From positions 1 through 38,419 of IMG/VR virus record IMGVR_UViG_3300004457_000063: 38,419 bases of DNA; one strand, written 5' to 3'. Under the pieces are notes generated by a model, which was not told the DNA's origin, ran no database searches, and saw nothing but the letters and a program-made list of their open reading frames with translations. The position numbers were made by a program, and so were the translations under genes. This DNA is from a virus. Of this stretch, positions 7,576 to 16,284 are shown in pieces; within the stretch, counting starts at the first letter, position 1, and each line of letters starts with the position of its first letter.

Positions 7576-8416
7576 ACGGCACGTAAGTCACATTATCAAA
7601 GTTGAACACTGTAAAGTATCCGCTTTCTGGCTTCACCTTCACATCCACGGGCACTGGAGTACCATACGTTTCAGTTTCCGGATCAATAAACGAAGTGCTG
7701 AGCGAATCAACATGAGGAATTTTTACACCCTTCGTTTTTTGAAGCTCATCCACAAGGGCACTTATAACAAGTTCCCCATTGAATGGTAAATTTTTCATGT
7801 AGGTATTAATGGTGTCCTCCACAGGCTTACCACCCAACAAAATGCTACTTCCATCTGCATTCAATACCAATGGGTCATAGAATATCCGCAGCACAGGATA
7901 CAATCGATCCGGTAAATAATTAATTACAGTTATTACTACGCCAGCGTCTTTTATTTCTTCCAGGTATGCGACAAAGGCATCCTTCTGAGGGGTGCTTAAT
8001 GGTGCAAGAGTATCCCCGGATTCTGTGGCTATTTTTACAACCAAACGGCTCTCAATAGCCGCTTGACTAACAGCACAATATTTAATGATCTTGCTATCGT
8101 CTATCTGTTCCTCTGTGGCTCCTGTATTGTCAAACTCGTCCGATTCATCTATTAAATCAAACCCATATTGAAATGCTAGCGATTTAGTGCGGTACCAGCG
8201 GAACTGGTGCGGTGTTTTAGCATCCAACAGCGCCTCAATTTCGGCACGGTGCAAATCAAAAAGACCTTCAAGTACCCAAATCGCATAAGCAACACAGTGC
8301 GCATACAATTTGTAAATAGCCGATTTGCTAGTACTATTCATTTGTGCGCTGAGTATCTCATCAGCGGCCACTTTGTCCAGAATAGTTTGCTTTATTACTG
8401 CTACTGTACGTGCCAT
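7562..8416 (-). CDS. baseplate J-like protein (Mu gp47-like)
   Basis: 284 aa. Starts with a helical segment containing a sequence like MNSTSKSAIYKLYAHCVAYA and has the beta-rich central core of baseplate wedge protein J, including an AVSQAAIESRLVVKIATESG segment and a VPVDVKV-type stretch near the end. It builds the wedge around the tail hub. The neighbours, a LysM-like protein and a gp25-like protein upstream, are the expected baseplate partners. Confidence 0.75.
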   Translation of the reverse strand: MARTVAVIKQTILDKVAADEILSAQMNSTSKSAIYKLYAHCVAYAIWVLEGLFDLHRAEIEALLDAKTPHQFRWYRTKSLAFQYGFDLIDESDEFDNTGATEEQIDDSKIIKYCAVSQAAIESRLVVKIATESGDTLAPLSTPQKDAFVAYLEEIKDAGVVITVINYLPDRLYPVLRIFYDPLVLNADGSSILLGGKPVEDTINTYMKNLPFNGELVISALVDELQKTKGVKIPHVDSLSTSFIDPETETYGTPVPVDVKVKPESGYFTVFNFDNVTYVPYVQS

Positions 8417-8420
8417 ATTT

Positions 8421-8714
8421 TTAACTAACTACAAAATCAAATTCCACACTCCAGAACTCCAAACCTTCCGGTAATACCTCGCTCAAGTCACCCTTATCAG
8501 AAGCTGGAGCAAGAGCCGGATCGGTAAAAACTTTAACGATTGCCTTTTTATCCAGGGCAAAATCTGGTACCTCTATTATCTGTCCAGAGGTAAGTAAATC
8601 GGTAACGCCAAGGCCATTCAACTGCGCAACTACAAGTAGCTGCTCGGAGTCTCCAAGCTCCTGCACACAGATATCAATCAGTGTTTGTCCGTTTTTTACT
8701 TTTACTTCCTTCAC
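8421..8714 (-). CDS. LysM-like small tail/baseplate protein
   Basis: 97 aa. Residues 1-52 form a LysM-like module (VKNGQTLIDICVQELGDSEQ ... GQIIEVP), the fold of gpX-type tail proteins that join the hub to the wedge. The C-terminal half is unassigned. It overlaps the gp46-like gene by 4 nt (ATGA type). Confidence 0.7.
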   Translation of the reverse strand: MKEVKVKNGQTLIDICVQELGDSEQLLVVAQLNGLGVTDLLTSGQIIEVPDFALDKKAIVKVFTDPALAPASDKGDLSEVLPEGLEFWSVEFDFVVS

Positions 8715-8995
8715 TTGTATACCGCATTTATAGTCAGCTTGCCTTCGGTAAAATCAATTTTCTGTATATTCATACCATCATCAGTAAATCGTTGTCGAAT
8801 TTCACGCAGCATAGCCGCAGAGTCTTCCGCTTCCAGATAATTGAATATACCTACAGTAGCTGTTGGATATTCTTTTAAAACGCCTTTACCCCATTCAAGC
8901 AAAAGCCTCTGGTGTTGCATATCCGACACTCCTGTTACTATGTCGCCATTTGCGCAAAGCATGTCTCCATTTTCATCCAGCAGTATATCCTTCAT
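8711..8995 (-). CDS. baseplate wedge protein, gp25/GPW-like (Mu gp46-like)
   Basis: 94 aa from the ATG at 8995 (MKDILLDENGDMLCANGDIV), which lies 2 nt after the stop of the upstream gene. A longer frame to 9040 would overlap that gene and add an unlikely basic leader. The sequence shows the GPW/gp25 pattern: a short hairpin around GDI, then a helix-rich middle (QRLLLEWGKGVLKEYPTATVG) and a beta-strand end. It forms part of the baseplate wedge. Confidence 0.75.
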   Translation of the reverse strand: MKDILLDENGDMLCANGDIVTGVSDMQHQRLLLEWGKGVLKEYPTATVGIFNYLEAEDSAAMLREIRQRFTDDGMNIQKIDFTEGKLTINAVYK

Positions 8996-8997
8996 AA

Positions 8998-9222
8998 TTA
9001 TGCAATTGTTCCACTTCCGGTACCAGGTCCGGCACCGCAAGCCGTAACTACACTTACACTTCCATTGGCAATAAAGTAAGCCACAATCACGGCGGCCTGA
9101 GCTTTAAAATAAGCCAGCTTAGTAGCCTCCAAAACTGCCGGATTTTCCGGAGCGGGTATGTTATTGAATGCACTGGCAGCATCATACATCAGCTGACCTA
9201 AATCGTCCGGATTAAGAGCCAT
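8998..9222 (-). CDS. small tail-region hypothetical protein
   Basis: 74 aa, Ala-rich helical sequence with a Gly/Thr-rich end (GAGPGTGSGTIA). It overlaps the spike gene by 11 nt and sits between the spike and the gp25-like protein. No family is recognised. Related small proteins at this place in Bacteroidota phages may cap or chaperone the spike. Confidence 0.6.
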   Translation of the reverse strand: MALNPDDLGQLMYDAASAFNNIPAPENPAVLEATKLAYFKAQAAVIVAYFIANGSVSVVTACGAGPGTGSGTIA

Positions 9223-9703
9223 TTTTGAGCACGTTTTGAAGTTTTACTTTTATTTGACCAAGCGCCACCAAATTTGGACTTGTGCCCTGCAATACCACAA
9301 TTTTCATAACCTCATCAATAAAGGAAGAGAGAACATCACGAAGCGTGTCCGTTCCTTTCTTAATCAGCAACCCGGTCGAATCCTGTTCCACGATCGTGGT
9401 ACCGATTACCATACGCCATTTATCCGCTTCGCCTACCGCTATCACCATCCAATCCTCATCGTTCTCTATTCTGGTTGCAAGGGCCCACGTTCCTACCTTT
9501 GGAAAAACCGTAATACTTTCCTTTTCATCCAGCACAGGTCGTAGTCGTATGTCCGAATATTCCACCCCACTGTCATCATCAGTAATCACACAGGTAAATT
9601 CATTTGCATTCACAGCCGTTACGGTACCAAGCAGTGTGCCCGAAGGTCCTACCCGCTCCGCAAGCGCTTTAAATGCTTCCCGTATTTGCTCCTGTTTGGT
9701 CAT
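9212..9703 (-). CDS. baseplate spike protein (gpV / Mu gp45-like)
   Basis: 163 aa with an OB-fold-like beta domain (residues of about 20-100: LLGTVTAVNANEFTCVITDD onward, VFPKVGTWALATRIENDEDW), the hallmark of central spike proteins, followed by a segment (IVEQDSTGLLIKKGTDTLRD) that resembles a beta-helix tip and a helical tail. It sits directly after the hub gene (1-nt overlap at 9703). It is the membrane-piercing spike at the centre of the baseplate. Confidence 0.75.
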   Translation of the reverse strand: MTKQEQIREAFKALAERVGPSGTLLGTVTAVNANEFTCVITDDDSGVEYSDIRLRPVLDEKESITVFPKVGTWALATRIENDEDWMVIAVGEADKWRMVIGTTIVEQDSTGLLIKKGTDTLRDVLSSFIDEVMKIVVLQGTSPNLVALGQIKVKLQNVLKNGS

Positions 9704-10665
9704 TACAATGAATTCCCGATTTTAATTTTCTGTCTTCCTCCGGAGGGTGAAAATTCACCTTCTACAGCCGTTACAAAGTACCTTCCCGTACGTTCTGGAT
9801 ACTTTGTATCCTCAATACTTATCCCCATGCCAGGCTCCACGTAAGGGCGTAAAAAAGCGGTAATACCTCCCTCATACCCCTTATTCACCAGCTTGGCCTT
9901 TTCCTGCTCGGCAATCTTTTGCCTGAAGTCCGGATCGTCAATGGCACTCTTCAGCACTTTTACCTGTCCGTCCCTTTTGCCTACAAAGGCGTTCTTTTTG
10001 GTACCTGTTTTGTCACGCTTCTGAATGTTTATGCGCACCTCGGCAAACTCCTTGTTGTTGTTAAACTTCAGGTCCGAGTCTTTGGCGGTATTCCATCCCA
10101 GACGGAAATTTACCAGCTCGGTGGTTTGCACTTCCAGTAAGCCTACATAAAGCTCATCAAAGTGGAAATACACAGTAAGCAGGCATTTCTCTTTAAGCCA
10201 CTCCAGTACCTGAATTCCGGTTACGTTCAGAAAACTTGCTTTCTCCAGGGCAATCTCCGGAATAGCCGAGCTAAGTTTTATGTCAGTACCCTCCACCAGA
10301 TCCATAAGGATTTTCTTTACGTTGGTGTTGTAGTACGACTTGTTTATTCCAAGCTTTTTACGAAGCTGGTAAGCATATCCCTCACACTCCAACTCCATGG
10401 GTATGGTAAAATTACGGCGACTCACAAAGCCCTTAAAAACCGTTTTATTGATACCATCGTACCCGCACTGTATTTCCACCTTCATACCCTCTTCAAACTG
10501 GAGGCCGGATTGTACACGCTCGTACTGGTCCCCGTTTTTCTTCAGCATGGCCGAGGCAGGTATTTTAATTTTAGCCGTATCGGTAATGTTTGCCACACTC
10601 CGAGCCCAGGTAAATGAGTTCGGTTTGAATGGCTTATAAGACCCTACCAATATGTCAGCTGTCAT
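9703..10665 (-). CDS. tail hub protein (gpD / Mu gp44-like)
   Basis: 320 aa from the ATG at 10665 (MTADILVGSYKPF). A GTG at 10674 overlapping the previous stop is the alternative start. It has the two-domain hub pattern: an N-terminal beta barrel (ITDTAKIKIPASAML...VQSGLQFEEGMKVEIQCG) and a second region after about residue 190, with GMGISIEDTKYPERTGRYFV near the end. It forms the hub on which the spike sits and joins the tape measure to the baseplate. Confidence 0.75.
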   Translation of the reverse strand: MTADILVGSYKPFKPNSFTWARSVANITDTAKIKIPASAMLKKNGDQYERVQSGLQFEEGMKVEIQCGYDGINKTVFKGFVSRRNFTIPMELECEGYAYQLRKKLGINKSYYNTNVKKILMDLVEGTDIKLSSAIPEIALEKASFLNVTGIQVLEWLKEKCLLTVYFHFDELYVGLLEVQTTELVNFRLGWNTAKDSDLKFNNNKEFAEVRINIQKRDKTGTKKNAFVGKRDGQVKVLKSAIDDPDFRQKIAEQEKAKLVNKGYEGGITAFLRPYVEPGMGISIEDTKYPERTGRYFVTAVEGEFSPSGGRQKIKIGNSL

Positions 10666-10673
10666 TACAAACA

Positions 10674-10898
10674 CTATTCCGCTGGAGTAAAGTCGATATA
10701 GAATTCTTTCCCAACCTCAAACATTTCAGCAGCTGGTTTGCCAGGAGAAATAAGTAAATCAATACTTCCTCCCGGAGTATAATCGCTGAAAGATTTGTTT
10801 TCCTCACTTCCTGAATGTACTGGGTGCATTTTCACACCAGTACCATATAAACTTTTAGTAATGGACTCAACCTTGAATTTTGCTCTTACAGATTTCAT
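10674..10898 (-). CDS. small conserved tail-region protein
   Basis: 74 aa, compact beta-type sequence (MKSVRAKFKVESITKSLYGT ... EFYIDFTPAE). Similar small proteins, usually annotated as hypothetical, accompany tail genes in Bacteroidota phages. The stop touches the GTG alternative start of the hub gene. Function unknown. Confidence 0.65.
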   Translation of the reverse strand: MKSVRAKFKVESITKSLYGTGVKMHPVHSGSEENKSFSDYTPGGSIDLLISPGKPAAEMFEVGKEFYIDFTPAE

Positions 10899-10909
10899 AG
10901 TTTTATTTT

Positions 10910-11521
10910 TTACAGATCCAACGTAAATATGCTATCACTCTCCAGCTTCATGCTGAAGGGCCTGAAATTCTTCTTACCTGCTTCCACCTCCGGAAAATCA
11001 AGCTCCTCTATCACTACCCTGGTATCATTTCCAAGGAATATGTTTGAAAGGGCATTATCCAGCCGTACCGCTTCGTTTAGTTCAAACAGATTTTTAATGG
11101 TAGTTATTTCCGTTTCTGGAAACAAAGGCAAACCATTATCGTCTCGGCCTATCAGAAAGCCCTTAATAGATATCTGGTAATCTTCCACGCTGTACTGTTC
11201 TTTCACAGATCCTCGGCGCTCAACAAGCGGAGTTTTAACGATAGTCTTTTTCCCTGATATCTTAATTACTGCATAAGGGATAAGCAGCTCGCTTACTCCA
11301 AATACATTCACGTCCAATTCAAAGAACTTTATCGGCAGCCATATTTCTTGGCCTAGGTATTGCGCCGTCAAGCTGCTTCCTGTTCTGGAGAGCGATACAG
11401 GGTTTTCACCCTGTATCTTGAATCCCTCCATTTCCCTGAGCTCTTCTTGCTGCGGCACCTTCGGTTTACTTCCGAATTGTCGGTTGTAAGCCTGTTGTAT
11501 GTCAAAAACAAACGACCCCAT
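10910..11521 (-). CDS. DUF6046-like tail protein
   Basis: 203 aa. Contains the segment SLSRTGSSLTAQYLGQEIWLP and the middle strand AVIKISGKKTIVKTPLVERRGSVKE that I associate with DUF6046, a family found in Bacteroidota contractile-tail phages between the tape measure and the hub (from memory, not searched). By position it could be a LysM-less analogue of the Mu gp43 region, a baseplate-initiator component. The family name is moderately certain. Confidence 0.65.
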   Translation of the reverse strand: MGSFVFDIQQAYNRQFGSKPKVPQQEELREMEGFKIQGENPVSLSRTGSSLTAQYLGQEIWLPIKFFELDVNVFGVSELLIPYAVIKISGKKTIVKTPLVERRGSVKEQYSVEDYQISIKGFLIGRDDNGLPLFPETEITTIKNLFELNEAVRLDNALSNIFLGNDTRVVIEELDFPEVEAGKKNFRPFSMKLESDSIFTLDL

Positions 11522-11526
11522 ATTAT

Positions 11527-13278
11527 TTACTGCAAAGCAGCTCCGGAGTTTAGTATTCGTAAAAGCACTTCCTCTAATTGATCTTGTACCGAATCAATGC
11601 CCTTTTCAAAGCTGGCCGCATGAACTTCAATTTTCTCCACCATTTTATTGATGTGTATATTGATCACACGAGGCCCGCCGCTGGTTACACCTTTTACAGC
11701 ATCCTCACCTCCTGATTTCCCTCCAGATTTTAAACCTGCAAACATATCTCCCGCATTTGCCGAGGTAGGTGTAGCCGGATCAGTAGGCTTTGGCTTGTTT
11801 TTCATCACCTCATCTAGGGTGACTTTATTTTTTGTATTTGCGTCTTTATTGTTCGGATCTATTCCAAGCAGTACACCTACCTTTTCAGCAATGCCAGCCA
11901 TTACTCCGGTAAACCATTCAAGCACTGGAGCAATCCATCCAATTAACTTGCTGAATAAATCAAACATGCTTTGAATGAGCCACCCTGTGATTTTAAGAAC
12001 AGGAATAATATAGAAGGAGAAAATTTTGGCAAGGTTGGCAATGGTTGGGCCAAGCTTGGCTGCAATAAATCCTTGAAACTCTACAAACCTCATAAATATT
12101 GGCCCCAGCACTTCAAACAAGGTCAGGAATACAGGTTTAAGAGCATCAAACACCGGAAGCAAAGCCGCCATCATATTTTTGCCACTCTCCAGTATCGTAT
12201 TGAAAAAGTCACCAATCGGCATATTTTCAAACATTGGGAATACGTTGGCTTCCATAAAGCCAGCCACATTGCCAAGCAGATTTAAAAGCGGAGTAAGAAA
12301 GTTAGTTATCAAAGCACCAATAGCAGGAGCCAAAATGCCACCAATGCGGGTGCTTAGTCCTTCCAACTGTCCTTTAAATGCTTGCACTTTACCAAAATCG
12401 GTATTGGCAATCTGCTCAGTCATTTTGTAGAAACGGCCCCCTTCACTAGTCGCAGCTTTAAAAGCGCCCTTTACCATGTCGAAGGTGATTAACCCTTCGC
12501 TCATTTTATCCTTAAGGCTTTTGTAGCTCTCCCCTGTTTGTTCTGAAATTATTTGAAGTGGATTAAACCCAGCATTGGTAAACTGGATCATGTCGTTGCC
12601 AACTAACTTCTGCCCTGCGGCAACCTGTGAAAATGCGTAAGTAAGAGCATTTAGCTTATTTGCATCTCCCATAGCAACATCGCCAAGCATCTTCATGTCA
12701 GGCATTACATCTTTGGCGGCAATGCCCATTCCCATCATTGTCTGAGCATTCTGGAAAACTTCATTTCCATAAATGCTGTCTTGGGCATATTTAGTAAGAT
12801 CTTTATTGAGAGCTCCGCCCGCTTCTTTGCCAGCCATTACCTCAAAAGATTTGCTGCGAGCCTGGGCTTGCAGCCCGTCTGTTAATGCTCCAGCCCCAAA
12901 GCTTAGCGCTCCGGCAATTAAGGCCATTGGTATAGCACCACGCATCATTCCACCAAAGCCCATGCCACCACCGCCTCCAGTTGGTCTGCCTGCACCCCGA
13001 GTGTTCCCGGAGTGGTTGTTGGCCATCCGCTGGAGCTGCTCCAGTTCCTTTCTGGCCGCTCGTATTTCGGCAGGTATTCTACTGCGGCTTATTACCGCTT
13101 CGGTTTGCCGAATTCGGTTACTAATTTCGTCAAAGCTGGCTGAGAGAAGTTTGTTACGACCGGTAACACGGTTAACCTGGTTTTCTACTTTGCCGAAAGC
13201 AGATTTTGCGTTGTTGGCCAGTTTGGCCAATCCACCGCTCATCATGTCCCGCATCCGTATAAAAAACTCCAGGTTCAT
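11527..13278 (-). CDS. tape measure protein
   Basis: 583 aa, helical, with an N-terminal coiled-coil (residues 1-95), a Gly-rich hinge (GAGRPTGGGGGMGFGGMMRG), a tape-measure core typical of phages (AQSIYGNEVFQNAQTMMGMG; MLGDVAMGDANKLNALTYAF), and several hydrophobic segments near residues 300-460. It sets tail length and later threads into the host membrane. The ATG overlaps the stop of the frameshifted tail chaperone (TAATG). It is short compared with many tapes, implying a short contractile tail of perhaps 80-90 nm (rule of thumb, inference). Confidence 0.85.
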   Translation of the reverse strand: MNLEFFIRMRDMMSGGLAKLANNAKSAFGKVENQVNRVTGRNKLLSASFDEISNRIRQTEAVISRSRIPAEIRAARKELEQLQRMANNHSGNTRGAGRPTGGGGGMGFGGMMRGAIPMALIAGALSFGAGALTDGLQAQARSKSFEVMAGKEAGGALNKDLTKYAQDSIYGNEVFQNAQTMMGMGIAAKDVMPDMKMLGDVAMGDANKLNALTYAFSQVAAGQKLVGNDMIQFTNAGFNPLQIISEQTGESYKSLKDKMSEGLITFDMVKGAFKAATSEGGRFYKMTEQIANTDFGKVQAFKGQLEGLSTRIGGILAPAIGALITNFLTPLLNLLGNVAGFMEANVFPMFENMPIGDFFNTILESGKNMMAALLPVFDALKPVFLTLFEVLGPIFMRFVEFQGFIAAKLGPTIANLAKIFSFYIIPVLKITGWLIQSMFDLFSKLIGWIAPVLEWFTGVMAGIAEKVGVLLGIDPNNKDANTKNKVTLDEVMKNKPKPTDPATPTSANAGDMFAGLKSGGKSGGEDAVKGVTSGGPRVINIHINKMVEKIEVHAASFEKGIDSVQDQLEEVLLRILNSGAALQ

Positions 13279-13466
13279 TATTTTGCTTTGTTTTCCAGTT
13301 TGCGAATTTTATCCAGGTGAGCCAGTTTTAATCCTAGCTGCTTATCCGATAGGGCCGATACATCAACACCTGGTAAATAGTATTGCACTGTGGTTTCAAT
13401 AAGGCCTATTATGTCCTCCTTGGCTCCCTTTTGTGCATCGGCTATCGCTTTAGAAATGCCGCCTTT
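13278..13466 (-). CDS. frameshifted C-terminal part of tail assembly chaperone
   Basis: An open frame of 62 codons in the -1 frame relative to the chaperone gene just upstream (13442-13909). It runs from the stop at 13467-13469 to the TAA that overlaps the tape measure ATG, and encodes a helical protein (AIADAQKGAKEDIIGLIETT ... LDKIRKLENKAK) with no ATG. Tail chaperones of long-tailed phages are classically made as a short and a frameshifted long form. Here the shift must occur between 13466 and the zero-frame stop; an A AAG tetramer at 13466-13463 is a candidate, but no canonical heptamer is present. It is real coding sequence in my reading; only the mechanism is uncertain. Confidence 0.65.
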   Translation of the reverse strand, partial: KGGISKAIADAQKGAKEDIIGLIETTVQYYLPGVDVSALSDKQLGLKLAHLDKIRKLENKAK

Positions 13467-13909
13467 TTACCGTCAACAATAGAGTTGAACTTGTTGGCAG
13501 CTGGCAGAAAGTATTCCTCTTCCTCCAGTATTTCGTCGTCCCCAGCAATCCAGCACTCACGCATACATGCTTCAAGAAACAAGTACAAGCCTTCGTCAGC
13601 CACCTTGGTACTAGCATAGCTCAAAATGTGGCGGTCAATCGGCTTAAACAGGGCAATTTTTTCAATTGTCTCCCCATCGTCTTCCATGATTGGCAAGTAC
13701 CACAAGCCCTTGTGTTCATTGCTCCACTTTTTTACCTGGGCTTCGCCCCACTTTTCGTATGCAAATACATTGCATTGTTCACGCAGTTTCTTTTCCGCAT
13801 CTTTAAGCTCTTGTTCACGAATCGCTTTGAGGGTTTTTTTAAAACCATCTTTAGGCTTACTAGATTTGGATTCGACTTTGATTTGTTCTTTTTTCTCGCT
13901 CAGGGACAT
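13442..13909 (-). CDS. tail assembly chaperone (short form)
   Basis: 155 aa, highly charged (KKEQIKVESKSSKPKDGFKK at the start), with a central domain FAYEKWGEAQVKKWSNEHKG and a helical region CMRECWIAGDDEILEEEEYF. Position between the tail tube and tape measure genes identifies it as the first tail-assembly chaperone. It ends at TAG 13442; a -1 frameshift would extend it by up to 60 residues to 13278. Together the two forms bind the tape measure and recruit tube subunits. Confidence 0.75.
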   Translation of the reverse strand: MSLSEKKEQIKVESKSSKPKDGFKKTLKAIREQELKDAEKKLREQCNVFAYEKWGEAQVKKWSNEHKGLWYLPIMEDDGETIEKIALFKPIDRHILSYASTKVADEGLYLFLEACMRECWIAGDDEILEEEEYFLPAANKFNSIVDGKKAAFLKR

Positions 13910-13913
13910 AGGA

Positions 13914-14357
13914 TTATTTTTTAACGTCTTCTATTTTCATGCAGATAAAGGGTAGGCTTACCTCAGTCATTTTGCCACCTTGCTCCATGGTAATTTCTGC
14001 CTCCGTAAATGCTACCCCAATGGCAGCATGCGAACGAATGGAAGATGCCAGGTTCTTTTTAAACTGCACGTTAATCACAATCAAGGCATGAGGCACCGCC
14101 GTAATGTCGGTGTATCCGGCAAGCTTGGCCGCATCATTTAGCGCATCCAACTCATACTTCAGCATTTTCAAACTGCCTTCGTACTTGGTGTTGCCTTCAG
14201 TGATATCTACTGGATCACTTCCGGAAGCATATACATGCTCCTTTTCCCGGCTGATCTTCATGCTGAAGCTTTTTAGTCCAGTAAACTTGCGTCCGAGCAT
14301 TTGTACCGAAATGTCCTTCCAGGCACATTCGTCGGTAGTAATTAAAGTCTCTGCCAT
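13914..14357 (-). CDS. tail tube protein
   Basis: 147 aa beta-rich protein with the usual tube features: an N-terminal strand pair (CAWKDISVQMLGRKFTGLKS), a polar loop SREKEHVYASGSDPVDITEG, and a conserved GVAFTEAEITMEQGGKMTEV end. It lies directly after the sheath gene. It forms the inner tube of the contractile tail. Identity comes from position, length and the loop pattern. Confidence 0.8.
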   Translation of the reverse strand: MAETLITTDECAWKDISVQMLGRKFTGLKSFSMKISREKEHVYASGSDPVDITEGNTKYEGSLKMLKYELDALNDAAKLAGYTDITAVPHALIVINVQFKKNLASSIRSHAAIGVAFTEAEITMEQGGKMTEVSLPFICMKIEDVKK

Positions 14358-14358
14358 G

Positions 14359-15867
14359 TTATGAAGCGGTTGGGGCGGCCATACCTAAATCAACATTGAT
14401 AAAGGATGGATAGCTTAGTGGTTTAATTCTTAGTTGAATAGTAAGCGTGTTGCTTTCGATCAAATTCTGATCTGGGTCAATGTCCACAATCAGCTTTGAA
14501 ATCTGTCCAGGCATCAGCAGGTTAATTTGTTTTTTGATAGCCGTTTCAAGCGATACCAGAGCCAGACTGTCGATTTTCCCATCGTCGTCTATTTCTACTT
14601 CGCTTTCAAGCTCTTCAATGTAAACCGCTGCGGCAATAATGGCCGCTTTGTCTACCAATCGGCCATACACCATCAATCGGTAATCGTCTACAGAAGCCAT
14701 CCGGTCAATTCCGAAGTAGTAACCCGCCTTGTTTGGGTGCTTCATGAATGATAGGAAACCTTGTCCGTGCAGCGCACTAATACGAGCCGTGCTAATACTG
14801 CGCTCACCGTCTTTGCTGCCTATGTACTCATCCCCGATAAAGCAATCTGTAATAGAAAGCGCCCCGTTTTTCACCTTACCAGCTTTAATGTGCGCAGGGT
14901 ATTTTACATACCGTCCAAGCGCTACTCCAACCGAGGCCGAGCCATCGCTTAAAGTACCTCCAGCCAATACCTGGGCAAACCCGTTGGTAGAGGTAGAAGG
15001 AGTAAGCGTGTTGGTAACGTAGTAAGAACCTCCAGCCAATTGAGTAAGAGTACCATTTACGGTACCAGTTACCACAATACTAAGAGTCCAGTCGTTAGCC
15101 GCCGCACCAGAACCTTCTGGAGGCACAATACCTACCGTAGAGCCAGTGCCATCTGAGGAGAAATTCGTAGTACCTGTAAGTGCGTCCATTGCAGCACGCA
15201 AGCCCGTTGCTACTAAAGCAGTAGTATCCGAAGTTTGTACTGTGTATGCACCAAGAGTAATCAGACCAAGCCCATCGTTTTTGTCTACCTTTAGGGTTAT
15301 AGTGTTGCCCGCTGTACCCGCAGCAGTAATAAGAAGAGAACCTTCTGCCAAAACTTCAAAGTTTTGTACACGCCCTTCAATGAGTACCCGCACTGGGGCA
15401 AGTTCAGCCAGGCGTGCCTGGCAAAATGCTTTGGAGGTGATTAGCGCATCGGCCACATCATCGTCAAACATTCCGGTACCACCATTGTATCCATCCGGAG
15501 GAGTGCGATACACAGCCAGCAATCGTATTTTACCCTCCGCATCGGCAAGCAGCTTTTTAGCTCCAGCCTCTTCGGTATTGTCTAGCATTTCAGCCATGGT
15601 CATGGTTTCAGGCACAAGCATCACATGCAACTCCTGACTACCTGCCACCTCGGCATAAAATTCTTTTATGTGTCGGTGAGCACTTGGCTCATCGTCTTCT
15701 GTGATACCGAGTTCTTCTGCTTCTGCAAGCGAATACATCACCAGGTGAGTCCCCAGTAAAGCTGGAGTATATCCAGTTCCTACAATGCCCGCAATACCAT
15801 CGAGCACAGCAATTTGGGCAAGCAGGTTGCCGTTGGCATATAATACCGATACTTTAGGTAAGCTCAT
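14359..15867 (-). CDS. tail sheath protein (DUF2586-like) with inserted domain
   Basis: 502 aa. Residues 1-170 (MSLPKVSVLYANGNLLAQIA..., TPPDGYNGGTG, DDVADALITSKAFCQARLAE) and residues of about 310-502 (GRYVKYPAHIKAGKVKNGAL, IDRMASVDDYRLMVYGRLVD, a KPLSYPSFINVDLG end) form a sheath of the DUF2586 type. Between them lies a Thr/Gly/Ala-rich beta insertion of about 140 residues (TVQTSDTTALVATGLRAAMD, QLAGGSYYVTNTLTPS) that looks like an Ig-like decoration on the outer surface. Its contraction drives DNA injection. Confidence 0.8.
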   Translation of the reverse strand: MSLPKVSVLYANGNLLAQIAVLDGIAGIVGTGYTPALLGTHLVMYSLAEAEELGITEDDEPSAHRHIKEFYAEVAGSQELHVMLVPETMTMAEMLDNTEEAGAKKLLADAEGKIRLLAVYRTPPDGYNGGTGMFDDDVADALITSKAFCQARLAELAPVRVLIEGRVQNFEVLAEGSLLITAAGTAGNTITLKVDKNDGLGLITLGAYTVQTSDTTALVATGLRAAMDALTGTTNFSSDGTGSTVGIVPPEGSGAAANDWTLSIVVTGTVNGTLTQLAGGSYYVTNTLTPSTSTNGFAQVLAGGTLSDGSASVGVALGRYVKYPAHIKAGKVKNGALSITDCFIGDEYIGSKDGERSISTARISALHGQGFLSFMKHPNKAGYYFGIDRMASVDDYRLMVYGRLVDKAAIIAAAVYIEELESEVEIDDDGKIDSLALVSLETAIKKQINLLMPGQISKLIVDIDPDQNLIESNTLTIQLRIKPLSYPSFINVDLGMAAPTAS

Positions 15868-15870
15868 GGC

Positions 15871-16284
15871 TTATTTTTGTTTAGTAGTGGTTGACTTTTT
15901 AGCCGCTTTCTCGGCTTCTGCTTTGGCTTTCTCCTCTGCTTCCTCGGCTTCAGCTTTGGCCTTCGCCTCTGCTTTATCGGCTTCTGCTTTGGCTTTCTCC
16001 TCTGCTTCCTCGGCTTTAGCTTTAGCCTTCGCCTCTGCTTTATCGGCGTCTTCCTCTTCTGCTCTGAATTTATTCCAATCAGTAGCTACCTGGTCAAAAT
16101 CCGCATTAAGGCTTTCAAGAAAACTTCGTGAGTGTGTCTGCACCCGTTTATCCTTCAGGGAATTTCCGTGCGCATCGGCGTGGTGTTTTTCCTTGAATAG
16201 AAGATCGTCGCTGGTGGAGTGCACTTCTTGTGTGCTCTCGTTGCGCTCAAAAAAGCGCTTTACTTTTTTATCAAGATTGCTCAT
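15871..16284 (-). CDS. Ala/Lys/Glu-rich coiled-coil protein
   Basis: 137 aa. Residues 1-75 are polar and unassigned (FFERNESTQEVHSTSDD...); residues of about 76-130 are a long helical repeat of K-A-E-A/E-E-A units ending in KKSTTTKQK. It sits between the amidase (1-nt overlap at 16284) and the sheath. Function unknown; the basic Ala-rich tail resembles DNA- or polyanion-binding tails, and a tail-completion role is possible. The helical repeat is partly encoded by a 66-bp tandem repeat. Confidence 0.7.
   Translation of the reverse strand: MSNLDKKVKRFFERNESTQEVHSTSDDLLFKEKHHADAHGNSLKDKRVQTHSRSFLESLNADFDQVATDWNKFRAEEEDADKAEAKAKAKAEEAEEKAKAEADKAEAKAKAEAEEAEEKAKAEAEKAAKKSTTTKQK
15911..16042 (-). 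repeat. 66-bp direct tandem repeat, two copies
   Basis: Unit 1 (15911-15976) and unit 2 (15977-16042) differ at only two positions. Each encodes 22 residues of the KAEA/EEAEEK helix. The repeat number could vary by slippage without changing frame, since 66 is divisible by 3. Confidence 0.9.

Noticed and set aside
15911-16042. CRISPR array or direct-repeat array
   Set aside because: Only two 66-bp copies, in frame within a coding gene for an Ala/Lys-rich helix; no spacers.
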